Shown here: positions 1-12,442 of the stretch, piece after piece
Numbering within the stretch: the stretch's first letter is position 1
How the letters are laid out: every line of letters starts with the position of its first letter
Source of the DNA: Chinchilla lanigera
Lineage: Eukaryota; Chordata; Mammalia; Rodentia; Chinchillidae
Reading direction: 5' to 3'
DNA: 64,000 nt
NCBI RefSeq assembly: GCF_000276665.1
Contig: NW_004955425.1
Span: 25,228,996-25,292,995 of the forward strand
Program-made: the position numbers and the translations under genes
Notes under the pieces: generated by a model
Told to the model about the DNA's origin: nothing
The model's input: only the letters and a program-made list of their open reading frames with translations
The model's database searches: none

Positions 1-360
1 CCGCCGCGGGCCGGGAGGTGCGTTTTAGCCCGAGAGCCAGTTCGGGAGAAGCGCTGCGCACCGTGACTTGAGACCCAGGGCGCAGCTGTCCCGGGTGTAG
101 GAATCTGGGTTGGGCTAAGGCGGTGTCTCTAGTAGTACGGAGCCAGGGGGCGGTTCAGATCTGACCTTCCTAGCTAGATGAGTGTGGAAGTGCCCATCGA
201 ATAGGTCTGGGGGCCTCTGCTGACGCGGCTGTGTAGACGAGCCCGTTGACTTGGCGTGAACCTGAAGTCTGGTGTGGTGGTGATCTTCGCTGTGGTGAGA
301 GGTATCGCTGTGGAGCACCTCTGTACTTTCTCCGCACGCCTTACCCCGTTTCAGAAAAGA
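1..360. promoter_or_regulatory. CpG-rich edge of the promoter island, start of intron 1
   Basis: The first ~350 bases are GC- and CpG-rich (many CG dinucleotides in the first 120 bases), in sharp contrast to the AT-rich remainder. This fits the downstream shore of a CpG island at the CERT1 5' end. In human, POLK starts head-to-head with CERT1, so the island is probably shared, but no POLK sequence is visible here. No exon ending in the expected Lys-32 codon can be read, so the exon 1 donor is taken to lie outside the window. A gtgcgt at 19-24 could be an alternative donor but is not supported. Confidence 0.5.
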
Positions 361-981
361 GCTATTTAATTGACACGTGATCCAGTGAGTAGAAAAAATA
401 TTACTAGTAATTTGGAACTTGTCAGAAGGGAGACCAACCTTTAGTCCAGGACGAAAAGCATTATTTAATAAAAAAATTTTTTTTGCAGGAAGGGGCTCAA
501 AGTAAGGCAAAACTTCGTTTTTGTATGTTTTAAACTTTTAAAAATTTCAGCGAAGTAAATAATAGTCATTTACAGGACTGAAATTGAATGGTCTCTTGAT
601 AATGCTTTTTTTTTAAGTTTTTGCTCTGAGTAGACTCATAGCGTTTTTGACTTCCTTCTCCCTTCCTGTGAAACTTTTAGAAATGGCTGGAGCCAGCAGT
701 TAACTTGGAGAGGAGGAGCTGAGGCTGGTCTCTGAACAAGCTGGTCATGAGATACCAGGTCATGTGCAACCACGGCTATTAAGAAATAACTTTCATCTTA
801 GAGTCATTTGGACATCACTTGTGGAATTGTTTCATATTAGGCTTTTATAACATCCTTAAAGTCCTATGAGAGATGGTCTAGGAAAGGCATGAGTATGTCA
901 AACGTAAGGCTTAAAAATGGTAACTTTTATCATTTTGCCATTACTGTCAAATCGTGTGTTGGTAGACTCTGCCCCAGAGTT

Positions 982-985
<4 letters not shown>

Positions 986-1018
<33 letters not shown>

Positions 1019-1094
1019 CTCCGGTACCGGGAACCCAACTCAAGACCTTGCGCTTGCCAGGCAGGCACTTTGCCGCTGAGCTAAATCCCCAGTC
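986..1094 (-). mobile_element. ID SINE, young
   Basis: Antisense ID element: poly(T), then the complement of the tRNA-like body, ending aaatccccagtc. A 17-bp perfect target-site duplication (ctgccccagagtttctt) sits at 969-985 and 1095-1111. Confidence 0.92.
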
Positions 1095-1894
1095 CTGCCC
1101 CAGAGTTTCTTTAGATTAAGTGTAGTTTACAATTTAAGACTCTGTATTTAACACACCGCGTGATAGATACACATTTTCAGATGGAAATGTTAGGAAGTGG
1201 GGTATTTGTTTTTAACTGTACCTGATACTGAAACAACAGTTACAACTCAGCATCTGTTCTTTTCCTTCTATGGAGTAATGTAAATAAGTCCCAATTCTAA
1301 TTTCTTCTTCGCTAAAATGAAATGGATCTGGAGAGCATGAATTTATATTAAAAATGGCCCAGTCCAAAGTTTATTTCTTCCGTATAGAGCCTGATTATTA
1401 TCTGAATACCTATGAAAGTTACCAAAAATACTGGGTAGGTGGTAATTTTAGGTGTTTATAACAAATACCAGGATGAAACATTGTTGGGAAAAGACTTAAC
1501 GCCTTAGGACTTCCAAGCAGCTAAGCCTGGTAAAATAAAATTTATCCGAATCCCCCTGTCGTTTTCGGAGTTCCTCTCACCCCTTACCTCTCTGTGTACC
1601 TGCTGCCTAACATTCCGAGTCCCTGTCGATGCTGCCCTTTCCATAGAGCTTTTTCCTTGCCAGTTGTTGAAGATATCCTTCCCTTGACTTCCCATAGGGT
1701 TTTATTTTAAACTCTCTTCTGATTCTCATTCTAAATATGTCTTTTTTTTTCTTGAATTGCGCTTGTTTGACCGTAGGCTACAGGAATTTGGAATTCTTCT
1801 GTAGTGTCTAGAATATTGACCTGTCTGGATTGTTAAATGGGGAAGTGAGGGAATGAACATGAGCGCGAAGGCAAAAACCTGCATTTCAGGTGTC

Positions 1895-1940
1895 ATAACA
1901 GTAGCTCATATTTACTGAGCAAGGAGTCCTGAAGCTTATG
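1895..1940 (+). repeat. MIR fragment
   Basis: Contains the MIR-like core start agtagctcatatttactgag. It is short and old. Confidence 0.4.
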
Positions 1941-2409
1941 TAGTTTTTGGGTTCCTCTGTAATGAAATAATATAAAGCACAGGTACGTAATTGCTGGGGA
2001 CCCTCTGGTCACTTGGGATAGGGTCTGTTCCAGCAAAAGATATTGACAGTTTCATTAGCTGCATATGCAAATACTGTGTGCTAGATACTAAATTTATTCT
2101 TGTTTAATCTTAAGGGTAGTAATGAGAAGCAAGGAAGAATAATAAATCTATGGAGAGTCTTAAATGCCAGTCTGACGCATTGGTAAAATAGACATTGGTA
2201 CACAGTCCTTTTAAACTGAGGAGGTGGAGTACAATAAAATTAATATATAGGCATGTGTGTAGGCAAGTATACCTAATACGTAAATAAGTTTGTAGTTTAT
2301 GAGGAAGCAGAAGATACTAAACATAAAGATATTAGGTCTTCTCGGGAATCAAGAAACTTAATAATTTCATTGAATAATTGAATATTTGGAAGATAAGGCA
2401 AATATAAGG

Positions 2410-2870
2410 GTTTATTTTTTTCCTCTTTATTAGCACATGTTTGGAGTAGGTAATGATTATGTTTCTCATGGGGAGTTGGGAACTGTACATAACAAATCTC
2501 AATTCTTTCCCTTTCCCCTTCCCTTCCATTTCTTTATCCCCTTTCTTTTTGAAAAAGATCTATCTCCCTGCTTCCTATTATCTTTTATTTTCTCTTTATA
2601 GTGTTTATACCTTGGGTTTCTCATATAGGAGAAATCATGTGATATTTAACCTTTTGTGTCTAATTTGTTTCACACATTATGGTCTCAAGGTATATTTGTT
2701 TCCTTACAAATTTATCCTTGTTTATGGCATAGTAGTACTCCATCATATATAAATACTACATATATTCATCTGTTGATGGACCTATGGGCTACTTCCAAGC
2801 TATTATGAATTATGCTACTATAAATATGAGTGTGCATGTATCACTGTCATATATCTTAAGGATTTAATAT
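2410..2870 (-). mobile_element. L1 3' end
   Basis: Reads as the complement of the L1 3' end seen repeatedly in this window: a T-rich start, tacataacaaatctcaattc, a pyrimidine block, then the ORF2-tail complement (catagtagtactccatcat). Confidence 0.75.
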
Positions 2871-2879
2871 GAAGGAAAG

Positions 2880-3558
2880 ATTAATAGAATTTGGTGATGA
2901 GCTATAAGGAGTGAGAAGGAACAGAGATTATCTTCTATGACTAAGCATTTTCATTATTTTATTTAGTCATTCAAACAGAAGCTGACGGAAATTAACTTGT
3001 CAAACCTCTCCTCACACAAGTAGTAAAGTAGTTGATTCTGTTTAATCTTGTATCTGCTATTCTGTTCGTATAATGCACTGTAACCCTAAATGAGGTTTGA
3101 TTCTGCCTGACTGCAGAATTGTGTACAGCCAAGAGAATAGGAGCGTAGTGAGTTGTTTTGATGTACTGCTCATGTACTTGAAGTAAATATGTAAGTGGTG
3201 GTAAGTTGCAAGCAGTTAAAAAAAAAAAAAGGAAATAGTGATTAGGGAACCCTTAGAGAAGAATGAGTTAAATTGTTGGTAGAGGTGAGCTCCTAGGATT
3301 ATAAAAATGGGACTTTCAAGATTTTAGAGTTGAACCCATCTCAAACATGCTGAATTAAGGAATAGGAAAAGAAAGATTTCTCCACAGGTAAAGAACCTGA
3401 GCCAGTTCATGATATTGAAACAATCAATTTTGAATTAGTCTTTGGAATTAGTAGATTTTTTTTTGGAGTTGTTTATATTTAAAATCCCAGAGCATAAGGA
3501 AAAACATGCAAAATTAAGTTTCCTCATAGACATTTCATTTTTTCCCTTTGCCGTTTTA
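2880..3558. other. Intron 1 sequence with no recognised element
   Basis: AT-rich. I see no gene and no recognisable repeat apart from a short A-run near 3218-3231. Confidence 0.5.
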
Positions 3559-3573
3559 TTGATTGTGATTTCT

Positions 3574-3733
3574 TCTTCTTTTTTTTTTGGTCTTTTTGAG
3601 ATAGGGTCTTGCTGTGCACTTCAGGCTGGACTTGAGCTCACTTTGTAACCCAAGCTTGTCTCGAACTCACAACGACCCTCCTGCCTCAGCCTCCCAAGTG
3701 CTGGGATTACAGGCGTGCGCCACTACGCCTGGC
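3574..3733 (-). mobile_element. B1 SINE
   Basis: Complement of a full B1: poly(T), tttttgagatagggtct, ending in cgcctggc. A 15-bp target duplication (ttgattgtgatttct) occurs at 3559-3573 and 3734-3748. Confidence 0.93.
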
Positions 3734-4264
3734 TTGATTGTGATTTCTGTGCATAAATACTTTAGCGGCACAGAAATCACTTTTAGGTACAGTATTAGAG
3801 AGTAACTAGTATTTTTTTGAAAACCGATTTTATATTTGTTTTATTACCCTAGAATTAGAAAATACATCCTCAGAAAAACTTGGAAAATGAACTGACCATT
3901 TTATATATGTAATATTGAGTTCTATAGGGGAAGAATTAAAGTTGATGTGGACTAACGATTTCACTTAGTATTTTTACTTTGAGGTAGTTATGACTGTCAC
4001 AAATTTTCATATGAGGGTAACTTACAATAAAAGTACAATTTTAGCAGTGATTGGTCCCATATTTCTGTTGATAGAAGCCTTGGTGCAGTGCCCAGTATAA
4101 GAGAGAGACTATGTAAGTGGACTTGCTTTTCTGTTGAATATGTTTATTATAACAAGGACCAGAACAATCGAAATGCCAGAGGTGGTGAGGAGGGAGAATA
4201 AAAGCATGCAAAGAACAAAGCAGAACTTTTCATCAGAATCCTGCTTTGGTTTGATTTTTTTCCT

Positions 4265-4352
4265 GCAGCATGCCATGGGCGTACAGTATTTATATGTACT
4301 AAAGGCTAAAAACAAAAAAGTATTTTCTGAGGCAGGACAGTTAAACAGATTA
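4265..4352 (+). repeat. 88-bp exact direct repeat, copy 1 (upstream of exon 2)
   Basis: Identical over all 88 bases to 5554-5641. It begins gcagcatgccatgggc and ends taaacagatta, and the flanks differ at once on both sides. It matches no SINE, L1 or LTR that I recognise. It lies 210 bp before exon 2. Confidence 0.97.
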
Positions 4353-4472
4353 GCAATAAAGTGCTGTATTTTATTTGTTGTCTATTTAAAATATTGTAAA
4401 AATTACTGAAAATCAAAAATCTCTGCTTTTCATGTTATCATTTTATTGTTTATGCTTATAACTAAGTTATAA

Positions 4473-4733
<261 letters not shown>

Positions 4734-5396
4734 TGAGCATCACCTGTATGTCAGGAACTGGATATGTCAGTGAACAAAATGAGGATTCTTGCCCTTCTGG
4801 AGCATATACTGTAACACTTTTTCATCAAGTTATTTTGGAGTGCTTATTCCTACATGGTAGTATTTTGTATAGGTACTTAATGTTTCATGTCCAGTGAAAT
4901 TGGTACAGTTACTTGGCAAGTTATTAAAAAAGTTAAATCAGGAAAATCATAGGAAGTTTACATCTTATTTATAAATTTTAACTTAAAATGTATAGTCATT
5001 CACAAAGTTTTTCGTATTAAGCAAATGCCATCTTTGGTGATGCTGAGAGTTGTTACTGTGTTAACTATATCCATTAGGTACGATTCATAGTTTCCTATTT
5101 TGATTCCCCTAAGTTGGATTAAGAGTTTAAAGGTACTATTGAAAACCTCTGATTATGGGCTCTTTCTGGCTTCTTTATGATGTTCTCTAATATTTTGTAG
5201 TTATATTACCTTTATCTAATGTAACACCTTTTAAAAGAATAACTAACTTTTTGTACTGCAGTCCATAAACTTAAATAATGTAGTTCAGCTATGTAAGGAG
5301 TATAAAAAGGGAACTGGCATAAACAGCTTTAGGAATAACAACTGACTTGTTCAACATGTAATTCAGTTACTGGGATCAGGAGTGTCTGATTATGGC

Positions 5397-5553
5397 TGAA
5401 TGTAGTGGCTCTTACCTGTAATCCCAGCAGTCTGGGAGGCTGAGGCAGGAGGATTGTAAATTCACGCCCAGCGTGGACAGTTTAATGACTTGGCATGATC
5501 TTATCTCAAAATAAAAACATTTAAAAATGACTGGGGATGTTAATTATGAGTGG
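5397..5553 (+). mobile_element. B1-dID dimeric SINE, degraded
   Basis: B1 head (gtggctcttacctgtaatcc) in sense orientation, an A-rich linker, then ctggggatgtta, which looks like the start of a dID unit. It is cut off at the 88-bp repeat copy. Confidence 0.65.
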
Positions 5554-5641
5554 GCAGCATGCCATGGGCGTACAGTATTTATATGTACTAAAGGCTAAAA
5601 ACAAAAAAGTATTTTCTGAGGCAGGACAGTTAAACAGATTA
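5554..5641 (+). repeat. 88-bp exact direct repeat, copy 2 (downstream of exon 2)
   Basis: Exact duplicate of 4265-4352, offset 1289 bp, in the same orientation. It abuts the decayed 3' part of a B1-dID SINE (5397-5553). The two copies bracket exon 2. Confidence 0.97.
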
Positions 5642-5885
5642 TTCAAGGGAACTATTGTAGTTAAAAATCTAACATTGGGTAAAATAAAAATATAGGTTTT
5701 ATTTACCCATTCAAAGGGAAATCATATTTTCTAATAGAATAAAATAAATAAAATAAATTTTCCTTATAGAAGTAAAAGATACATTTTGGATTTTTACTGT
5801 TTGAATCTCATTTATGTTACACATTTAAGGAAAATCTTACAGAATTTTTTCATCACTTTTTATACATTTCACATATTCAAAGTTT

Positions 5886-6046
5886 TTGTTTGTTTGTTTT
5901 TTGTCTTTTTGAGACAGGGTCTCACTGTGCAGTTCAGGCTGGCCCTGAACTCAGTTTGTAGCCCAGGCTAGCCTCGAACTTGCAGTGATCCTCCTGCCTC
6001 AGCCTGCCAAGGGCTGGGGTTACAGTGTGCACCAACATGCCTGGCC
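5886..6046 (-). mobile_element. B1 SINE
   Basis: Antisense B1 with a tttg-rich tail and tttttgagacagggtctc. Target duplication tcaaagttt at 5877-5885 and 6047-6055. Confidence 0.9.
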
Positions 6047-6747
6047 TCAAAGTTTGAAAACAGAAGCTTAGTGGAATATCAGGCTGGAAAAGCAGGAATT
6101 CTTTGGAAACGTTAAGCTACTAGTCTCCATTCTCGGGACAATTTTAAATAAATATTTCAGATTTAAAGCTCAGTATTTACTTCAGTGTGTGGTAGGTTAT
6201 AGTGTGTTTTGAAATGTATCCAGTATAAGATTGGGGGAGTTTTTGTCTTTTGAATTAAATAAGATCATTATTCATGTTGGAACAGAGTAGTAGATGGAAA
6301 TACAGTTATGATATTGAAGTGTCTTTCCATGGGTCTTCTCCACTTGCCTTATTCTGCATATGTCAGGTGCATATTAGTTGTAGTGTTTGACTCTTTAAAA
6401 ATACGTTGATGCTTGATGTCAAAACAGGAGGGAAGTAAATATTACCTTTATTGTTTCTTCAGTGGTAGTATTCCTAGAGTTTAGGAATGCTAGTTCCTGT
6501 GATTGTAGATAAGTTATCCTGTCTTGAATTATGGGTTATAGTAATAGTTCATGTCTTATTTGAAGAAAAGTTTTAATAAACATTTTCATCGCATCTGCAG
6601 GTGGGGGCACAATGATACTTTATTGTAGATTTTTTGTGATAGCTGTATTTGTATACAGAACTTTCAGTTTGCTATCCAGTTAAAGGAATGGGTAGGAAAC
6701 TAAAGCTAGTTGAATACTTTGGAAGGAAAGATGTGGAAAGGAAAGAT

Positions 6748-6876
6748 GTCTTGCCTTGTAGTTTTGCCTGGCCCTGAACTTTCTATGTAGTCCAGGTTGG
6801 CCTCGAACTCACAGTGATCCTTCTGCCTCAGCCTCCCGAGTGCTGAGGTTAAACGCATGCACTACCATACCTGGCA
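6748..6876 (-). mobile_element. B1 SINE, variant subfamily
   Basis: Antisense B1 lacking the A-tail end. It carries the variant ttgccttgtagttttgcc, also seen in the copy at 7948-8110, so the two belong to one subfamily. Confidence 0.8.
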
Positions 6877-7746
6877 AGCTGTGGAAGTGGCTAGAAGGAC
6901 TATTCTTTTGTAGACAAGACACAAAGATGAATAAGGCAGCAGAGTCTGAGTGGTGGCTTTAGATGCAGTAAGGAAGTGATAGGAGAAACACAAGCATTTA
7001 TATTTGTGAAATCTTTTTCTTTCAGCCTGTTCTTTGCTTTGTGTGTTCACAGACTGTATTGCATATTTCAAGGAAATTATAAAATATAAATCAGTGCAGT
7101 ATTCTGTATCATTTTTTATTATTGTCTTTAAAATAAAAATTTTAAAATGCCTCAAAACAATAAATGAATGCAGTGAACTTTTCAGAATGAAATTTACAAA
7201 TAGAATATGTACAAGTAATATTAATGTTTATCATATAGGTATTTTTTGCTATTTTATCCTTAAATGTGTGCTGTTAATCCATATCACTCCATCTGTGAAG
7301 ACAAAGAATGTTAATGTTGAACTTCTTCCCATGGTACCCTTGATGCAATTGAAAGTATTCATATATGAAAAAAATCTGGGCTTAAAGAGTTACAATTTTA
7401 TTGTGATCATTAGTAAATACTTGTTGGTAGGTCCAGTGTTTGAGCCCACATTTTCTGATAGAGCCTGTTTTATTGTTGGCCTAATTAACTCCTATTGTAG
7501 TTTAATACATCATTATTAATTTACAAAAATCATGTTGTTTATGTATGTGGTAAATTAGGTGAAGTAATTTCAGGGATAAAGTATTTCCTTGGAGAATTTA
7601 TTTTCTAATGTGAAGGGATTGGAAATAAGTGGTCAGAAGAAAAACGGTACTCCTTCACTTTGTAAAAAGAAAAAACCAAAACAAAAAACTATAGAACATT
7701 TGTAGAAACAACGTTGAATTTCTGAATTACTACAGTTCAGTAGTTA

Positions 7747-7941
7747 CAGTGGTACCAGGGTTCAGGAATTTAATTCCTTCCACAATCTGGTTGCAAACCA
7801 AATTGGATGCAAACTAAATCAGAAATTAAGCCATTAGCTTCATTGTTGACCTTACTGGGGAAATTGGATTCAGTTCTTACCCAGTTCAGTTAGTGACCAA
7901 AATCATGGAAAGAATTAAGTTTGTGAATTGAGGTACCAGTG
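7747..7941. mobile_element. TA-flanked MITE (Tc1/mariner-like), 195 bp
   Basis: Terminal inverted repeats cagtggtacc and ggtaccagtg, extending imperfectly inward (about 35 bp), flanked by TA on both sides. It has no coding capacity. The same family occurs at 26229-26425. The adjacent B1 uses its right end as target. Confidence 0.8.
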
Positions 7942-7947
7942 TACTTT

Positions 7948-8110
7948 CTTTTGTTTGTTTTTCGCTTTTTGTTTGTTTATTTGTTTGTTTTGAGACAGTC
8001 TTACCTTGTAGTTTTGCCTGGCCTTGAACTTTCTATGTAGTCCAGGCTGGCCTTGAACTCACCAGCCTCCCAAGTGCTGAGGTTAAAGGCATGCACTGCC
8101 ACACCTGGCA
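7948..8110 (-). mobile_element. B1 SINE, internally deleted
   Basis: Antisense B1 of the ttgtagttttgcc subfamily, with part of the body between aactcacc and agcctccc missing. Target duplication accagtgtacttt / accactgtacttt at 7935-7947 and 8111-8123. Confidence 0.87.
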
Positions 8111-8239
8111 ACCACTGTACTTTATTGGTTACTTTCCAGACCCAGCTATGAAATTTGCCATATAGTAGGTATTCACAGTGTGTTAGATGTAATTGTTTCA
8201 GTCATAAGCTGATGTTAATAGAGAATTTAAACTGTTCTT

Positions 8240-8690
8240 TATTTTTAAATAAAAATGCACATGATAAGGCTATGGTATAGCTCAGTGAATTCGTATCATT
8301 TCAGAGTTACAAAGAACATGTTTCTGTTATTTTTATTCCTGCACCCAAGGAAAAAAAAGGTAAATTTCTGGTCATTGTTCCTGAAAATTTCTGTAACTGT
8401 ATAAGCATTTATTTGTTTATAGCTTTTGTGTTTATTTACACAAATAATATCACACTAACATATGTTCTACCCATGTTTTCTTTTAGTACTTCTTAGGCAT
8501 TAAATGCTACATACTGTTGAATTCTATGGATGTCCTAGTTCTAACTCATTTACCCCTTCCCTGTTCTTAGACATTTAGGTCCTGTCTGATTTTATCTTAT
8601 TACCAACAAAGTTGGAACAAACACATGTACTTTAAAATTTGTTTTTAGTTATTGTCAAATTCAAAACTACCTTTTTCACTCCCACCAATA
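8240..8690 (-). repeat. Probable old L1 3' fragment
   Basis: Contains phrases such as ctgttgaattctatggatg and cacatgtactttaa that resemble the complement of old mammalian L1 3' UTRs. It is diverged and its borders are uncertain. Confidence 0.35.
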
Positions 8691-8699
8691 AAGTATGTG

Positions 8700-9980
8700 C
8701 CTGTGTTTCTCTGTACCCTCAAATATTAAGGAAGTTGGATTTGAGCAGATATTAAAATATTTGTCAGACTGTTAGATACAAACATACCTTATTTAAATTA
8801 AATTTTTTTATTCATAAGGTTGAGGAACTTCATATAGGTATAGCCCATTTGTGTTTTTCGTCTTTTAATGTTTATCCTTTTACTTTGATTTGTAAAATGT
8901 GTTAATGAACCATTACTCATATTTGTTGCAAATATTTCCCTTTATCTTTGTATATTCAGTATTTTTTAAAAGAACTTTTAGAAATACAAGTTTTTTACAT
9001 ATCTTTTTTTGACCTTTCTTGTGACTTGGGCTAGGTTTATATAGGTGTTTTCCTCTCAAAGACTGTCTCTACGTTTAAATGTAGCTGTTTTTATCTAGAA
9101 TTTATATTTGAATTTTTATTTCAGTTGAAGTTATTTTAAGGAATACTACATAGAGCTTTTCATTCTCTTCTGTTTAGTTTGGGTATGCCTTCTTCCTACA
9201 TCATCTTTAAAATTACAACACTATTTCATTAACCATTGTGTTAAACTGCTAATGTATTTGAGAAGGTGAAAGAAATATTTGTTTGCATTTGCTGAAATTA
9301 GATGTTTTGTGAAGTAAATGTAGAGACCTTTGGCATAATGGAAATAGTATTATTGTTAGACTTGGTTTGCCTAGGTTTTGTAGTCCAGGTAACACGTTAG
9401 ACATCTGACTTTTTATTCCCAATTATTTTGTAGAATGTTTTAATTATGAAATGAGAATTCCTATTATTCTTATCCTAGGTAGATTATTGGGAGATTTATT
9501 AATCAGTTTCATCTTTTAGTATTTCTAGAAGGAAACCTGAAAGGTAATGAAAACGTTTACTACTAGATAATAAAAATAAAGTCAGATAACTCCTAGATAA
9601 GTAGCAGTTGGAAGAAGGCAAGTTGAAAGATCTTGGCAAAATTAGAGGCCAATGGAGATGTAAAAGCAAGGGAAGGAAGTATTTAAATAGGAGAAAATCT
9701 TACAAATAAATTTTAAAAGTGCTACATAAAGTAGTTGTATCAAAAAAAACTATGTATGTGGGATTGTAAAGCAAGAAGTGTTGCTGTAGTAATGATTGGC
9801 AAAATGGATATCATCATTTGTACAAGAAACTAAGAAATCCAAGTGAGATAAATCCAAGAAGTAAGCCTTTTATCAAGTATATGATTTTGCTATATTGAAC
9901 TGCATTTGTGAGATCTAAAGGACAGAGAGGAGGAAAATGTAAGAGTTGTTGTCAGACTATTTGATACTTCTCAGCTGAGC
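8700..9980. other. Intron 2 sequence with no recognised element
   Basis: About 1.3 kb of AT-rich sequence without an identifiable repeat, RNA gene or coding exon. Confidence 0.5.
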
Positions 9981-9987
9981 ACTTACC

Positions 9988-10127
9988 AGTGAATTTTATT
10001 TTTATTTATTTATTTTCAGGGATGCGGTCTAATTATGTTGCCCAGGCTGACCTTGAACACCTGTGTTTAAGTGATCCTCTCATTTTTGCCTGCCCAGTAG
10101 CTGGGACTACTGGCTTCTGGCTCCTTG
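9988..10127 (-). mobile_element. Old B1/Alu-like 7SL SINE
   Basis: Antisense 7SL-derived monomer (agggatgcggtct, cccagtagctgggact). Possible target duplication cagtgaatttta / cagtgaaatttta. It is more diverged than the other B1 copies. Confidence 0.65.
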
Positions 10128-10179
10128 CAGTGAAATTTTAAGGAAATTAGACTCTTAACTCTACTAAGTTTTATGTTTT

Positions 10180-10860
10180 CCCCTTTTTAAAATTTTTTGA
10201 GATTATTGGTACATTTTAGAGATACATAATGATCACATTCATCATAGGGAATTTGTACTTATACCTAATATATCTTGATTCTCTTTTTTTTCCCCAGTAC
10301 CCTCCCCGCTTCAACCCCTATTCCTCTTCTTACTTACAAAAGGTTTGTTTCCATTTTTTCCTTCTATTTTTTTCCCTTCCTTTCTCCTCCCCCCACCTTA
10401 TTCTCCTTCTCATTTGAACATTTTCTTCCTATTTCCCAATGTCTGTTATACATTTTGATCCTTATTTATCCTTTTGGTTTCTCCAGAGACACACTGTGGT
10501 ATTTAAAAGTGTGTATCCAATTTCAATTAAGACTATGGTTTCAAGGTGCATCCATTTACCTAGAAATGTCTTATTTATCCTTTATGACGAAGTAGTACTC
10601 CATTGTATAAAAAAACACATATTTATTCATTCACCTGTTGGTGGGCATTTGAGCTATTTCCAAGACTTAGCTATTATAAATTGTGTTGCTATAAACATGA
10701 GTATGTGTGTACATATATTGCTGTGGTATGGTGCTTTTAATTCTTTCAGGAAGATACCAAGAAGGGGAACAGCTGGTTTGAATGGAACCTTTAGTTTTTT
10801 GAGTAAATATTTTGTTTTGAGAAACCAGTTTCTGTTCCAGTGTTCACTTGGAAATATCTT
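10180..10860 (-). mobile_element. L1 3' end
   Basis: Complement of the shared L1 3' end: tacataatgatcacattcat, a pyrimidine-rich block, then ttatgacgaagtagtactcc. The open frames of 106 and 146 aa here are reverse-strand L1 sequence. Confidence 0.8.
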
Positions 10861-10934
10861 TCATCTTTTGATAATTTGACTATAATTCAGATAATTAACT
10901 CAGATAGTATGTAGTAGAAATTTGTTTACTTATA

Positions 10935-11103
10935 TATTTTGGTAGTATTGGGGATTGATCCCAAGGCTGTCCCAGTGCTTTTTTATTTTGAAATAGGGTC
11001 TTGGTAAGTCACTAAGTTACCCAGGTTAGGCTTGAACTTGTGATGCCCCTGCATCAGTCTCCCAACATGCTGGGATTATAGGAATGCACCATCACCCCTG
11101 TCA
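10935..11103 (-). mobile_element. B1-dID dimeric SINE
   Basis: Reading + strand: a dID complement (tattggggattgatcccaag), a T-rich linker, then a B1 complement ending gcaccatcacccctgtcat. The dimer order is characteristic of several non-murid rodent families. Confidence 0.7.
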
Positions 11104-11195
11104 TAGTAGGAAGTATTTTAAAGTATTCGGTGTCGTAGACAAGGCAAAACATAAAATTAAAAGCATACCTATAAAAAAGTGGAATGCAGAATGTT

Positions 11196-11305
11196 TTGTT
11201 TTGTTTTTTTTTTTTTTTTTGGTTTTTCTCCAGTACCGGGAACCGAACTCACGACCTTGCGCTTGCCAGGCAGGTGCTTTTCCGCTGAGCTAAATCCCCA
11301 GCCCC
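11196..11305 (-). mobile_element. ID SINE, young
   Basis: Antisense ID with long poly(T). A 16-bp perfect target duplication (tggaatgcagaatgtt) occurs at 11180-11195 and 11306-11321. Confidence 0.92.
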
Positions 11306-11344
11306 TGGAATGCAGAATGTTGAAATAACATACCAACAGTTACT

Positions 11345-11830
11345 TAATTACAAAGTGTGTCAGTGTGCTCAGGCTTCCATAACGAAATACCACACTCTAG
11401 GTGGCTTAAACAGGAATATTTACTGTCTCACGGTTTTGGATCCCAGAAGGGCTGATCAAGGTACAGATGAGGGTGCATTCCTTCTGCTAGCCTGAGGGAG
11501 AACCTGTTCTATGCACTCTCATTCTGGGGGTTGCTGACAGTTGTTGGTACTCCTCGACTGGTATACGTGTCATTCCAGTCTGCTGTCTTCATGTTCACCT
11601 GACATTCTCCCTGTGTTATGTCTGTGTCCAAATTTCCACCTTCTTTGAAGGATGCTAGTGATTTAGTTAGGGGTCCATTCTATTCCAGCATGAACTCATC
11701 CTAACAAATTATAACTGCCATGACCTCATTTCCAAATAAGGCCACGTTCTGAGGTGCTAATTGTTAGGATTGAGTATATGAATATGAGGGACACAGTTCA
11801 ACTCCTGACATAATCTGTTAAAAGTGGAAC
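11345..11830 (-). mobile_element. MaLR LTR (MLT1/MST-like)
   Basis: Matches the complement of MaLR LTRs: ttccataacgaaataccac, gtggcttaaac, then a 3' part ending in a gggacacagttcaactcctgac-like terminus. It is old and has no coding content. Confidence 0.6.
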
Positions 11831-12009
11831 CTGAGTCTTTAGACTCTCATCTGGTATTATTTTATCATATGCCCTGAGAAGTGAAAAATAGCACATATGA
11901 TGCATTTTATTTCATGTAGGATGTGCAGGAACATGACTGTTAAATATTTATAAAGCAGCTCTATAATTTTGTGGTTTATTGTTAATGCTTTCTGTTGGAT
12001 CTCTCTCTC

Positions 12010-12167
12010 TTTTTTTTTTGGTGTCTTTTTGAGGCAGGGTCTCCCTGTGCAGTTCAGGCTGGCCTTGAGCTCACTTTGTAGCCCAGGCTGGGCTTGAACT
12101 TGCAATGATCCTCCTGCCTCAGCCTCTCTAGTGCTGGGATTACAAGCGTGTACAACCACACCAGGCT
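12010..12167 (-). mobile_element. B1 SINE
   Basis: Antisense full-length B1 (tttttgaggcagggtctccc to accacaccaggct). An ID element follows immediately. Confidence 0.88.
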
Positions 12168-12169
12168 AA

Positions 12170-12261
12170 ATTTTTTTTTTTATTCTTTGGTACTGAGTAT
12201 TGAACTAGGAACCCTGTGCTTGCCAGGCAGATGCTGTGCTACTGAGCTATATCCTCAGCCC
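12170..12261 (-). mobile_element. ID SINE
   Basis: Antisense ID (ggtactgagtattgaac ... gagctatatcctcagccc), moderately diverged, directly abutting the preceding B1. Confidence 0.8.
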
Positions 12262-12442
12262 TTCTTGAGATTTTTTAAGTTTCACATATACATCAGTTTT
12301 CAGATTTATCACTTTATATTAATTTACAAAGTACTTGAAATATCATGTAATTGTCTCCCAAGTCAAACTGAGTTCTGCTCTTGGCTTTGCTTCTTATGAC
12401 CAAAAAGTACCTTTGGGCAGATCACTAAATTTCTTTAGCTTT

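Noticed and set aside
115..510. 131-aa reverse-strand open frame in the CpG-rich edge
   Set aside because: Low-complexity composition, no recognised domain, and overlap with a GC-rich region where long frames arise by chance. No splice or start context supports it.
7034..7519. 161-aa forward open frame, the longest in the window
   Set aside because: AT-rich, biased to Ile/Phe/Lys/Tyr as random AT-rich sequence would be, no domain, and inside an intron of CERT1 with no promoter or splice support.
10229..10879. Frames of 62, 106 and 146 aa
   Set aside because: They read the wrong strand of an L1 3' end; similar Phe/Pro/Ser-rich frames appear at each reversed L1 tail.
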